NCBI RefSeq assembly: GCF_000330725.2
Contig: NZ_AMZY02000014.1
Coordinates: forward strand, 186,001 to 250,000
Direction: 5' to 3'
DNA: 64,000 nt
From: Mariniradius saccharolyticus AK6
GTDB lineage: Bacteria > Bacteroidota > Bacteroidia > Cytophagales > Cyclobacteriaceae
The translations under genes were made by a program, and so were the position numbers. The notes under the pieces were generated by a model. It saw only the letters and a program-made list of their open reading frames with translations, did no database searches and was not told the origin of the DNA. Within the stretch, counting starts at the first letter, position 1. The number at the start of each line of letters is the position of its first letter. Shown piece after piece: positions 56,399 through 64,000 of this stretch.

Positions 56399-57595
56399 CT
56401 ATTTAAAAATTGGCAGGTAATCCCTTACAGCCCGTTCCAAACTGAACTCGGCCGCGGCAAATTCCCTGATCTTTCCGGGATCCAAATCCTTGACTCCCTC
56501 CAGCCACTTCAAACAAGCCTCCTCATTTTCCGGGTCCAGAAAAAAGGCAAACTCCTTGGAACCAATTTGCTGCTCCGTGTCCCCGACACCCCTTGAGGCA
56601 ATCACAGGCAACCCCAATAACAAATACTCCCCCAATTTGATCGGCGCCAATCCCACCAAACTCGGGGCAAATTTCCGTAAACTCAATCCCACATCCCCCG
56701 CACTCAGGTACTTGGGAATTTCCTGAAAACTTCCGCTGCGAACCACGATGGCTTCCGATAAACCATTGGGAATCTTACCTTCCAAAAAATCCCCCTGCCG
56801 GGTCAATATCAAAAACTTGGATTTGGGATGCTTTGCATGAAACCTCCCAAAAAGCGACAACATCCTGTCCACTTCATAGGGAATGCCCAAGCTTCCGGTA
56901 TATACCCAAAGCATTTCGCCCTCAGCAAGGCCTAAAGATTCTCGTACTTGCTTTCTACTTTTCGGGTCAGGTTGGAAGAAATCCGCGTCGCGACCATTCG
57001 CTACCTTGAGGAATTTCGGTTGGTACTGTTCTCCGATATTTTTGAGGTGGATATCAATAGCGGCCTGTGAGCGACTGAGCACCAAATCCGCATGCTGTAT
57101 CATTTTGGTCTCCTCTGCCTTGAGTTTTCTGTACTGATAACTCTTGGTTTTCAAGCCTGCAAAATCAACTCGCTCTTCCAAGGGCAAGCCATCTGCGTCG
57201 AACACCACCTTTACCTTTCCCCGTTTCAGCCAATCCCAAAGCCGGTTTACCATCATGGCAGGCATCGTCGAGCGTGGCATCAACACATCAATCCCTTGCT
57301 CCCGAACATAGTCACGGATAATCCTTACTCCTTGATAAACAGTCCAAAGCGCCCCCAAACCAGCTAATGGCCTGCGATGAATCGGAAACTGGGAATAGAA
57401 AATCCCCATACCTGCTGCCAGTTGTTGGATGCGGTGTACCTCTTGGGGTTTCGCCCAGGAAAACTGCAGCACATGCGCTTCCAGCCCCACCGCTTCCCCG
57501 AGCCCCATCAGAATCGGAAAAAACAGCGACTCCAAATAGTTGCTCTGATCCGAGTCCCAGGTCACAAAAAGTAGTTTTTTCTTCGTCAATCCCAT
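56399..57595 (-). CDS. glycosyltransferase, GT4-like
   Basis: A 398-residue GT-B fold transferase. The N-terminus reads LLFVTWDSDQSNYLESLFFP; the C-terminal donor domain has LGIPYEVDRMLSLFGRF, APIKLGEYLLLGLPVIAS and late Glu-rich residues of the EX7E region. It should transfer a sugar from a nucleotide donor to the growing polysaccharide. It is the last gene of the minus-strand polysaccharide run; heptamer arrays lie upstream of its start. Confidence 0.88.
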   Translation of the reverse strand: MGLTKKKLLFVTWDSDQSNYLESLFFPILMGLGEAVGLEAHVLQFSWAKPQEVHRIQQLAAGMGIFYSQFPIHRRPLAGLGALWTVYQGVRIIRDYVREQGIDVLMPRSTMPAMMVNRLWDWLKRGKVKVVFDADGLPLEERVDFAGLKTKSYQYRKLKAEETKMIQHADLVLSRSQAAIDIHLKNIGEQYQPKFLKVANGRDADFFQPDPKSRKQVRESLGLAEGEMLWVYTGSLGIPYEVDRMLSLFGRFHAKHPKSKFLILTRQGDFLEGKIPNGLSEAIVVRSGSFQEIPKYLSAGDVGLSLRKFAPSLVGLAPIKLGEYLLLGLPVIASRGVGDTEQQIGSKEFAFFLDPENEEACLKWLEGVKDLDPGKIREFAAAEFSLERAVRDYLPIFK

Positions 57596-57603
57596 GCTGA
57601 CGC

Positions 57604-57876
57604 GTTAGTCGTTATTTGGCTATTAGTTATTGGTTATTGGTAAAGAAAGTCCATAGTCGATAGTCCATAGACGATAGAAAAAACCCCGAATGGCTCCCTT
57701 TTTAATTATGAATTATTAATTCTCAATTATCAATTTCGATCCCCTTCTTCGTACTTGGTACCGTCATTGTGAATTCCAAATCCTCCATTCCCCTGTCGCT
57801 TGCCTCTTCTTCGTACATCGTACTTTGTACTTGGTACCCAAATTCATCACTCATCATTCCGAATTCCCAACCTCCC
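57604..57876. repeat. cluster of five heptamer families
   Basis: The spacer between two glycosyltransferase genes holds GTTATTG-type units (57604-57642), five TAGTCnA-type units (57647-57681), five AATTnnn units (57704-57738), GTACnnn at 57751-57761 and four more at 57813-57837, then ATTCnnn-type units (57842-57876). Each family keeps a seven-base phase. The last group contains the stop codon (57854-57856) of the upstream glycosyltransferase. Confidence 0.9.
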
Positions 57877-58915
57877 CCCTCATCCTCCCAAAATTCCCCT
57901 CCAGGGTATACTCCTTTTGCACCAAGCCAAATCCGTTTTCGCCCATCTTCCTACGCAACACAGCATCTTGGACCAAGGTGCGCAATGCCGCAAGCCAGGA
58001 TTCTCCATCTTTCGCCAAAAAACCATTAACCCCCTCTTCCACCACATCCAAATTCATCCCTACCGGAGAAGCGATTACGGGAAGGCCACAAGCCATGTAT
58101 TGGATCAATTTATAGGCACATTTCCCTTTTTCCCAAGGCGTATCCGGCAAAGGCATCAGCCCAATATCCATCTCCCGAATCGCCGCAACTTCCCCTTCCT
58201 CAGTCCAAGGAATCAGCCGCATCGGCCCATCAAACTTCCACTTCACCTTCCCATTCACCAACAACACCTCCGCGTCATACTCCATGCAAATCTGCTCCAA
58301 TTCAGGCCGAATCAGATTCAGATACTTCAAGGTACTCGGTGAACCTATCCAACCAATCCGAACAGTGCCACCATCGGACCAAGTCTTCGGTCCATACTTT
58401 TTCGTATCGATCACGGTCGGCAGCCTGACGATTTTCTTGGCCCCGGCATGCTGCGCACGCTGTTCCAAATAGGAATTCCCCACAAAAACCACATTGGCAT
58501 ACCGCATTACGCGGTCTATTTTGTCCGAAAAAATCCTCCTTACCCAAGGCCGTCTCGCTTGGTCATAGCGATGGAACACGGCGTCATCATAATCCACAAA
58601 ATACCCCTTTCCGACCTTGGCCAAAATCCACTCGGCCCAAGCAGGCACAAAGGGAAACAGTTCCTTCTCAATCCAAACATCGGTATACCTCCAGGCCCCC
58701 AACAACACCCATAACCGCTGAAAATAACACCTGAGCAGATTCCAAGTATCCAAGCCCTCTCCTTTGTACCGCTCTTGCAGGTACTGCTCATTGAAAAAAG
58801 GTGATACCTTCACACTATACCCCGCCCCTTCCCAATTCGGCAAAAACTGATACGTCCTCAGCCTACTCGACGCCCCCATGCGGGGATATTTGGGGAGGAA
58901 AAGGATTTTGGACAT
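57854..58915 (-). CDS. glycosyltransferase, GT4-like
   Basis: A 353-residue GT-B fold transferase. The start LFLPKYPRMGASSRLRTYQFLP is typical of enzymes binding a membrane-linked acceptor; the donor domain has RIGWIGSPSTLKYL, LMPLPDTPWEKGKCAYKLIQYM and GLPVIASPVGMN. The last residues and the stop codon are encoded within heptamer units. It is likely part of the polysaccharide unit but is separated from the next genes by repeats. Confidence 0.88.
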   Translation of the reverse strand: MSKILFLPKYPRMGASSRLRTYQFLPNWEGAGYSVKVSPFFNEQYLQERYKGEGLDTWNLLRCYFQRLWVLLGAWRYTDVWIEKELFPFVPAWAEWILAKVGKGYFVDYDDAVFHRYDQARRPWVRRIFSDKIDRVMRYANVVFVGNSYLEQRAQHAGAKKIVRLPTVIDTKKYGPKTWSDGGTVRIGWIGSPSTLKYLNLIRPELEQICMEYDAEVLLVNGKVKWKFDGPMRLIPWTEEGEVAAIREMDIGLMPLPDTPWEKGKCAYKLIQYMACGLPVIASPVGMNLDVVEEGVNGFLAKDGESWLAALRTLVQDAVLRRKMGENGFGLVQKEYTLEGNFGRMRGEVGNSE

Positions 58916-58942
58916 TTAGGCTTGGGAAATTTTGAAAAATGG

Positions 58943-59123
58943 GGGATAAGGGATAGGGGAAGAGGGAAAAGTGAACAAGCGAATGGGAAGATAAGGGATG
59001 AGGGAGGGCCGACCAGGAAGATTCGGGTAACGTGTGACTTGGGCGGGATTGGAGATTAGCAATCGTGGGAAAAGGAGGCAGAGACTCTTTCCCGAATCTC
59101 TATTCTCTATCTCCTAGTATCCT
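58943..59123. repeat. GGGAnnn heptamer array, purine-rich on the plus strand
   Basis: GGGA starts at 58943, 58950, 58957 and 58964, then at 58985 in the same phase, and at 58995 and 59002 after a shift. Further degenerate units (GGGATTG, GAGATTA) lie at about 59045-59058. At 59089-59123 the polarity changes to pyrimidine units (ATCTCTA, TTCTCTA, TCTCCTA), the last of which contains the stop codon (59114-59116) of the four-helix-bundle gene. Confidence 0.85.
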
Positions 59124-59506
59124 TTTTCGCCGCTGTCGGCCTTTTTCTTCACATATTTAATATACCCATTCAATACCCTGATTGCGCTAAGGGTTTGGGA
59201 TTTTAAGCAATCAAATTCTTCCAATGAAATATATCCACAATCTCTTGCTTCTATCAAATGATCAATTATCTCAGCGAGCGATCCTCTGCTGTTATAGTAA
59301 AACTTCCTACTATCCAAATAATGAAATCTCCCCCAACCTTCAGCAATATTCGCTGTAGCTGACCTCGATGCACTCTGAATTTGTGAATAGAGTTCAAACC
59401 GCTCAGGCTTTGGAAGTTTATCCAAAACTATTCTCTTGATGTCTGTTTTCAATTCATAGGCCTTCTGCCAGCAAACTAGATCTTCAAAAGAATCATGCTT
59501 TTCCAT
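59114..59506 (-). CDS. four-helix-bundle protein (S23/IVS family, Avd-like)
   Basis: A 130-residue protein of the 23S rRNA intervening-sequence family. The ATG at 59506 begins MEKHDSFEDLVCWQKAYEL, and the core SQIQSASRSATANIAEGWGR is diagnostic. Members form pentameric four-helix bundles and resemble Avd proteins of diversity-generating retroelements, but no reverse transcriptase, template repeat or rRNA is in the window. It interrupts the polysaccharide genes and is flanked by heptamer arrays of opposite polarity. Function unknown. Confidence 0.88.
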   Translation of the reverse strand: MEKHDSFEDLVCWQKAYELKTDIKRIVLDKLPKPERFELYSQIQSASRSATANIAEGWGRFHYLDSRKFYYNSRGSLAEIIDHLIEARDCGYISLEEFDCLKSQTLSAIRVLNGYIKYVKKKADSGEKGY

Positions 59507-59574
59507 TTTTCGCAGATCAACAATCCAAATAAATGTAAAGAATAGGACGAAAATCAAAAAATCCGTCCCTCCGA

Positions 59575-59777
59575 ATCCCCAAGCTACTTTTCCCTAGTCC
59601 CTTCTCCCAAATCCCCTTTCGCCTTATCCCGTTTCTCCCAATCTCTCTTCCCCTCTCCCCTTATCGCTAATCCCTAGTCCCCTTCTCCCCAATCCCCTCT
59701 CCCAAATGTCCTCTCTTCCCCAATCCCTTATCCCCTTTCCCAATTCTCCCAATCTCCAATCCCTACTCCCCTCTCAC
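59575..59777. repeat. CCCnnnn/nnnTCCC heptamer array, pyrimidine-rich
   Basis: A run of about 200 bases made of seven-base units such as CCCTAGT, CCCTTAT, CAATCCC and CTCTCAC, with occasional one-base shifts. Read on the minus strand it is GGGAnnn-like, so it mirrors the array on the other side of the four-helix-bundle gene. It contains the stop codon (59763-59765) of the polymerase-like gene. Confidence 0.85.
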
Positions 59778-61001
59778 AATCTCTTTCTTCCTAATTATCT
59801 CCTCCCGCTTCTGATAATACTTAATCTTCTCTAGCACCCGCAGCTGCCTGAGATGCTTGTTGTACGCAATCAAAAAGAAACAGAAAAGTAAAAAGTAAAT
59901 CATCGTCATATTCTTCATGCGCATCACGATACCCAAGTTGGAAAGGGAATTCATAAATGCCAAGGTCACAGGAATGAAAGTAATCATCCCGGCCTTGATA
60001 AAAAGCGGCATGTCCCGGATCGCTTCTGGAGTCCAGTTGCGGTAAATAAAGAAACTAAGCCATAAGTAAAGGGCGTTTTCAAACGAAGAGAAAAAGGCCA
60101 CGAAGTTATGGGCATCGATAAACAATGGTCGAAACATGTAGGTGAATAGTTTCATGGGCCAAGAATAGGAAGCCAAATCGACCCCTGACCCAACCTTACC
60201 CCTACTCAGATCATAGACTTTAGTACCTGTAAATTCTTCTAACGTCTCCAACGAAAAATCCTCAAGCCTTAATGCCTCCAGAGTACTTGAACTCAAATAA
60301 ACCGCACCTGCCAGTGCCACTGATCCCAAGATCACCTTTATTGCCGGCTTGATTTCTGACCCCAACAATATTGCAATCCCCGAACCTGATAACAATGCAA
60401 GCCCCATATGAGGTCTCGCCATATACACAAAAAACAAGGCAATCGCAGCTTGCCACCACCTATCCTTGTACTGTTGCAGGGCAAATAAAAACCAAGCAAT
60501 TCCCCAAAAACAAACGGAATCTTTCCCAACTCCTGAAGACCAAAAATGGAGATTAAGGAAATAGAATACCGTGGGAAACAAAGGAATATTAAGAACCGAA
60601 TGGTTTGCAGGAAATAGATCTGCAACCATCACAAATACGTACCTGATTCCAATAAACCCGAGAAATCCAAATAGGATATTCCCGGTGATGTATGACAGTC
60701 CCAACACTTGGCTGGGAAAATAACAGAGCCACAAAATAAATTTCGTACTTTCTCCAAAATACTTCATCCACGTTGGATCTCGTATGATCACCTGCTCCAT
60801 CCCAAACTTCCAATAACCATACGAATCCCCTCCGAAATTCAGTATATACCAGGTAAAAAACAGACTAAAAAAGAGGTGGTAAAAAAGCAGATAGTGAAGA
60901 TGCATCTCATACTTGTAAGGCAGTCCAAATTTTTTAGCCATAGAAGAATTGGTATTTACCAAGGCTATAATTCCCGCCAATATGATGATGATGTCTAACA
61001 C
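59763..61001 (-). CDS. polytopic membrane protein, Wzy/EpsG polymerase-like
   Basis: A 412-residue inner-membrane protein with about 10-12 hydrophobic segments and a charged C-terminal tail. A long loop (EALRLEDFSLETLEEFTGTK to VDLASYSWPM) and the helix FFSSFENALYLWLSF are reminiscent of O-antigen or exopolysaccharide polymerases (Wzy/EpsG), which vary greatly in sequence. Context between glycosyltransferases supports this. The start is GTG, overlapping the upstream glycosyltransferase stop by seven bases. Role inferred, not proven. Confidence 0.7.
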   Translation of the reverse strand: MLDIIIILAGIIALVNTNSSMAKKFGLPYKYEMHLHYLLFYHLFFSLFFTWYILNFGGDSYGYWKFGMEQVIIRDPTWMKYFGESTKFILWLCYFPSQVLGLSYITGNILFGFLGFIGIRYVFVMVADLFPANHSVLNIPLFPTVFYFLNLHFWSSGVGKDSVCFWGIAWFLFALQQYKDRWWQAAIALFFVYMARPHMGLALLSGSGIAILLGSEIKPAIKVILGSVALAGAVYLSSSTLEALRLEDFSLETLEEFTGTKVYDLSRGKVGSGVDLASYSWPMKLFTYMFRPLFIDAHNFVAFFSSFENALYLWLSFFIYRNWTPEAIRDMPLFIKAGMITFIPVTLAFMNSLSNLGIVMRMKNMTMIYFLLFCFFLIAYNKHLRQLRVLEKIKYYQKREEIIRKKEIVRGE

Positions 61002-62122
61002 CTTGTTAAGGTTTTTTTAGATACCAGTTTAAGGTACAAATTTTCAATTTCCTTGCAATACCGTTCGGAAGTGTAATTTTTCTTTGCCCTTGCCCAACCC
61101 CGATCTCCCATTTCAGTCCGCATCTTCGCATCTCCTTCCAACATCAATATTTTCGTGGAAATGGCTTCTGGAGAATAGGGCGGAATGATGAAACCCGTGA
61201 TTCCATCAACCACTACATCTGCCAATCCCCCTACATTCGAAGCAATTACTGGCAATCGGTGCAGCATAGCCTCAGCTGCTACCAAACCGAATCCTTCATG
61301 AGCTGATGGCAAACAAAAAATATCCATAATTCGATAAAACAGGCTTGGATTCTCTTGGTAACCGACAGATATAAAGTTTCTCTCCAACCCCAACGCAATG
61401 GCCTTATTCCTTAATTCTAAAAGATCAGGACCGTCCCCAACCAATAAAAATTTCAAATCTTTCCTATCAAGTATCTTAATTGCTTCTAAAACATCAGAAA
61501 AACGCTTCACATCATTGTAAATCCTTCCAACCGAACCTATCACAAAATCGCCATCTGCAATCCCCAAATCCACTCTAATTTTCTCAACTGTTGCTGTTTC
61601 AATATTGTTAGGCATTTGAACCCCATTGTTAACCAATAGTATCTTATTAAGTGGCAGCTTGGCTTTCTCGGTGAGATACTTCACCACCGCAGGTGAAATC
61701 CCGATTATTTTATCCGAAAGGCTGACAAACAAGCGCTGTATCCAGATTGCCGTCATGGATCGCGTTACCGGCTCAGAAGTTTCTTCCAAAATCACAACGG
61801 GAACCCGGCCACACACCCCCCCAATCGCAGCCATAGCCATTCCTTCAAAAATGGCCCCATGGATAATATGTGGTGAAAAACTCCTGATAACCTGAAAAAC
61901 CTTCCTATGCTTTTGTATTTCGAATGGATGCTTAAATGGTCCAACAACGATCAACTCGACTCCTTCATTTTTCAAAGCCTCAGCAACTGGTCCACCGGCC
62001 CACGTACAAATGATTTTATGTTCAAACCTTTGTTTATCCAGACCCCGAATCAGTGTTAATCTCGTTTGCTCGACACCCCCTGAGGCGATAGTTTCGATAC
62101 AATGAAGTACCCTAATTTTCAT
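60995..62122 (-). CDS. glycosyltransferase, GT4 family
   Basis: A 375-residue GT-B transferase. N-terminal acceptor-domain start HCIETIASGGVEQTRLTLI; donor domain with IGSVGRIYNDVKRFSDVLEA, LLVGDGPDL and the EX7E-type PSAHEGFGLVAAEAMLHRLP. It overlaps both neighbours by four to seven bases, so it is in a tightly coupled operon. Donor sugar not identifiable. Confidence 0.93.
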   Translation of the reverse strand: MKIRVLHCIETIASGGVEQTRLTLIRGLDKQRFEHKIICTWAGGPVAEALKNEGVELIVVGPFKHPFEIQKHRKVFQVIRSFSPHIIHGAIFEGMAMAAIGGVCGRVPVVILEETSEPVTRSMTAIWIQRLFVSLSDKIIGISPAVVKYLTEKAKLPLNKILLVNNGVQMPNNIETATVEKIRVDLGIADGDFVIGSVGRIYNDVKRFSDVLEAIKILDRKDLKFLLVGDGPDLLELRNKAIALGLERNFISVGYQENPSLFYRIMDIFCLPSAHEGFGLVAAEAMLHRLPVIASNVGGLADVVVDGITGFIIPPYSPEAISTKILMLEGDAKMRTEMGDRGWARAKKNYTSERYCKEIENLYLKLVSKKTLTRC

Positions 62123-63207
62123 TGGTTATATACCGCCAAGAGTGACTGATTATAGGCCTCTGGATAAAATCTTTTTGACTCTGCTACCGCACGATTCCCC
62201 ATTTCCTTGAGTCTTTCTTCCCCGAGTTGGAGGAATTGCTGCATACCTCGCAGGATTTCGGATTCGTCCAAAGGATTTACCAACATGCCCGCGTCACTAT
62301 TTCCCAATACTTCTCCCGCCCCTCCTACCTCTGTAACCAATGAAGGTAATCCAATCGCCATCGCCTCAGCCAGGGCAACCGAAGAACCCTCTCTCAAAGA
62401 AGGTAGGACGAAGACATCTGCATTTCTCAGAAAGGGAAAAACGTCCTCCTGAAATCCCCAAAACCGAATGCGGTTGCCATATCCTGAATCAGCTGCCAAC
62501 CTTTCTAATTTCACCCTATCCGGACCTTCTCCAACGATATCCAAGTAGAGATGTAAACTAGGATTGCTGTCTGCCAGTCTTAAAAATGCCCGTATAAGCC
62601 GCTCTAAATTCTTAATCGGCACAAGTCGGCAAGTGGTCACAAACCTAAATCCAGTTTCCTCTTTTTTGCGGTAATTCCCATTGGCACCTTGTTTGAAAAT
62701 CCTTTGGGCAATCGGATTATAGATCACTTGTACCTTCCCTGCATCTACTTCCCCCAATGCGACAATGCTTTCTTTTACGGCCTCTGAAATCGCAATTACC
62801 TGATCTGCCTTGCGGTACACCCAACGGAATAAGTATTTCCAAAAACCGTGGTGATTTGGAATTCCGATTTCTTCACCAAATATCCTAGGGACATTAGCCA
62901 ACCAACCCGCTAGAATTCCATGAAAATTCGCCTCACTTCCTTGGCAATGAATAACATCCGGCCTATTATGCTGGAACACCTTCCTAAGCTTAAGCAATAA
63001 CTTGAAGTTGGGAATCCTAGGATTGAAGTTCAGTATTTCCACGGAAACACCTTGGGATTTCAGCAAGGCTGAAACCCGGCCACCCTTTCCGAGGACGATC
63101 ACATGAACGTCAACACCCGTCATTTTAACCAATTGCGGCAAAGAATTGGCTAATACCTGCTCTACCCCACCAAAATCAAGTTCGGTAACAACCCGGGATA
63201 TTTTCAT
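62119..63207 (-). CDS. glycosyltransferase, GT4 family
   Basis: A 362-residue GT-B transferase with the N-terminal VVTELDFGGVEQVLANSLPQL, acceptor-side GEEIGIPNHHGFWKYLFRW, and donor-domain LPSLREGSSVALAEAMAIGL (EX7E motif). The start lies two bases after the stop of the upstream GT2 gene and its end overlaps the next gene by four bases. It belongs to the polysaccharide operon. Confidence 0.93.
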   Translation of the reverse strand: MKISRVVTELDFGGVEQVLANSLPQLVKMTGVDVHVIVLGKGGRVSALLKSQGVSVEILNFNPRIPNFKLLLKLRKVFQHNRPDVIHCQGSEANFHGILAGWLANVPRIFGEEIGIPNHHGFWKYLFRWVYRKADQVIAISEAVKESIVALGEVDAGKVQVIYNPIAQRIFKQGANGNYRKKEETGFRFVTTCRLVPIKNLERLIRAFLRLADSNPSLHLYLDIVGEGPDRVKLERLAADSGYGNRIRFWGFQEDVFPFLRNADVFVLPSLREGSSVALAEAMAIGLPSLVTEVGGAGEVLGNSDAGMLVNPLDESEILRGMQQFLQLGEERLKEMGNRAVAESKRFYPEAYNQSLLAVYNQ

Positions 63208-63208
63208 G

Positions 63209-64000
63209 CTAAATGTAGATATACCGGAAGCAAAATTTTAGGTAGTTTCTGATCAACTTTTTTAGCCTTGGATTATGAAACGCAAACTTGAAAAAAGAAA
63301 GGGGCAGCAAATAGGGGAGATATGCCATCGGATAAGAATTCCGTCTTTGACGTAACAATTTTTTACCGATCAAAAAATTATGGGCTTGATCAAAGTATTG
63401 AAAAAGGTTCAAAAGCAGGTATTTGTCTCGAAACGCCAACCAAGAGGGACTATCATCTGAAATGCCATACTCTTCTCTATACATATCAGCAAAAATCGTC
63501 TGCTCCAATTTTGGATGAGCCCCCAGACTTCCTGATGCATTCAGGTCGTAAAACATGAGAGGCGCATGGATATAACAAGCTTTCTTGAACCAATCAAAGG
63601 CCCGAAACCAAACGTCCACATCTTCCCCTTTTATCAAATCGGGTTTAAATCCCACTTTTTCCCTAAAAAAGCTCTTGTGTAGAACCGTGGAGGACGAGGT
63701 AAACAATGTGTTGTAATCTGCCTGACCGAAATAATCTTCTATCAAAGATATCTTCGGGTCTTCGATCTTCGAGGGTAAGCCATTACTGGAATATGAACTG
63801 CCTACCATACCTAGCCCTGGGTATTTGTCGAGTACATGCTTCATCCAATATAAAAAATCAGGATGCCAACGATCATCTGCATCCAAAAAAGCCAGATATT
63901 CAAAAGTCGCGTTCCTGATGCCCAAATTCCGTGCAGCCGATACACCCTGATTACTTTGTGATATCAACCGCACCTTTGATCCATAGATGGATGAAACAAG
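63209..64000 (-). CDS. glycosyltransferase family 2, 5' end outside the window
   Basis: The partial frame stays open to the window edge, so the N-terminus is missing. The visible part has the GT2 acceptor region SNQGVSAARNLGIRNAT, the metal-binding DXD-type FLDADDRWHPD, and IKGEDVDVWFRAF, a common ED motif of GT-A enzymes. A C-terminal extension of about 100 residues follows. It is the first visible gene of the minus-strand polysaccharide operon; further genes probably lie beyond 64000. Confidence 0.9.
   Translation of the reverse strand, partial: LVSSIYGSKVRLISQSNQGVSAARNLGIRNATFEYLAFLDADDRWHPDFLYWMKHVLDKYPGLGMVGSSYSSNGLPSKIEDPKISLIEDYFGQADYNTLFTSSSTVLHKSFFREKVGFKPDLIKGEDVDVWFRAFDWFKKACYIHAPLMFYDLNASGSLGAHPKLEQTIFADMYREEYGISDDSPSWLAFRDKYLLLNLFQYFDQAHNFLIGKKLLRQRRNSYPMAYLPYLLPLSFFKFAFHNPRLKKLIRNYLKFCFRYIYI

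Noticed and set aside
57800-58342. 180-codon plus-strand frame over the repeat and glycosyltransferase end
   Set aside because: It is antisense to a clear glycosyltransferase gene and partly repeat-derived.
59114-59506. Avd component of a diversity-generating retroelement
   Set aside because: No reverse transcriptase, template repeat or variable repeat is in the window; only the four-helix fold is shared.

Overview
The window looks like chromosomal DNA of a free-living member of the Bacteroidota, most likely the order Cytophagales (Cyclobacteriaceae-like; the family is an inference). The evidence is an IPExxxVDY-family protein beside pyruvate kinase, the run acpP-fabF-rnc-nadE-lgt, a monomeric NADP isocitrate dehydrogenase, many exported lipoproteins and outer-membrane barrels, weak ribosome binding sites, and promoters of the Bacteroidota type (TTTG, about 19 bases, TAnnTTTG). 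I see no rRNA, tRNA, CRISPR array, prophage or transposase.

Layout. 1-9 kb: hydrolase and SRPBCC genes, an ABC ATPase with a TolC channel, isocitrate dehydrogenase, then a minus-strand group hemerythrin-ruvX-def and a nitrilase. 9-15.6 kb: CtpA-type protease, exported VOC protein, C69 peptidase, Uma2 nuclease-fold protein, cytochrome c lipoprotein, Na+/H+ antiporter. 15.7-18.7 kb: a lipid-transport operon (MlaE-MlaF-MlaD-like) behind a lone receiver protein. 19-28.7 kb: exported YciI protein, sugar porter with an overlapping PfkB sugar kinase, DUF418, DinB, an oligopeptidase B-like lipoprotein, a DoxX-like membrane protein and two overlapping heme-binding genes. 28.8-36.4 kb: housekeeping block (pyk, IPExxxVDY; divergently acpP, fabF, rnc, nadE, lgt; then yidD). 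36.4-43.4 kb: a plus-strand envelope run with a BamA-like barrel, a PorV/FadL-like barrel, a helix-hairpin-helix protein fused to a barrel, and a large zinc metalloprotease. 43.4-56.2 kb: DUF1684, DUF1080 and DUF1566 exported proteins, EcsC and a zinc-ribbon protein, a DPP4-like peptidase, a small barrel, a membrane pyrophosphatase and a giant FAD/Fe-S oxidoreductase. 56.4-64 kb: a minus-strand polysaccharide locus with five glycosyltransferases, a polymerase-like membrane protein and an embedded four-helix-bundle gene.

The most unusual signal is not a gene. Several spacers, mainly around the polysaccharide locus, are built from degenerate tandem heptanucleotides: GTACnnn, TAGTCnA, GTTATTG, AATTnnn, GGGAnnn and its complement. 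The arrays keep a strict seven-base phase, in four cases they contain the stop codon of the adjoining gene, and they flank the four-helix-bundle gene with opposite purine/pyrimidine polarity. They recall the STRR heptanucleotide repeats of filamentous cyanobacteria, but here they are several sequence families in one neighbourhood.

Most convergent or tandem junctions carry clear intrinsic terminators (13 or more listed). Functions are assigned by motif and family recognition only; no database search was run.
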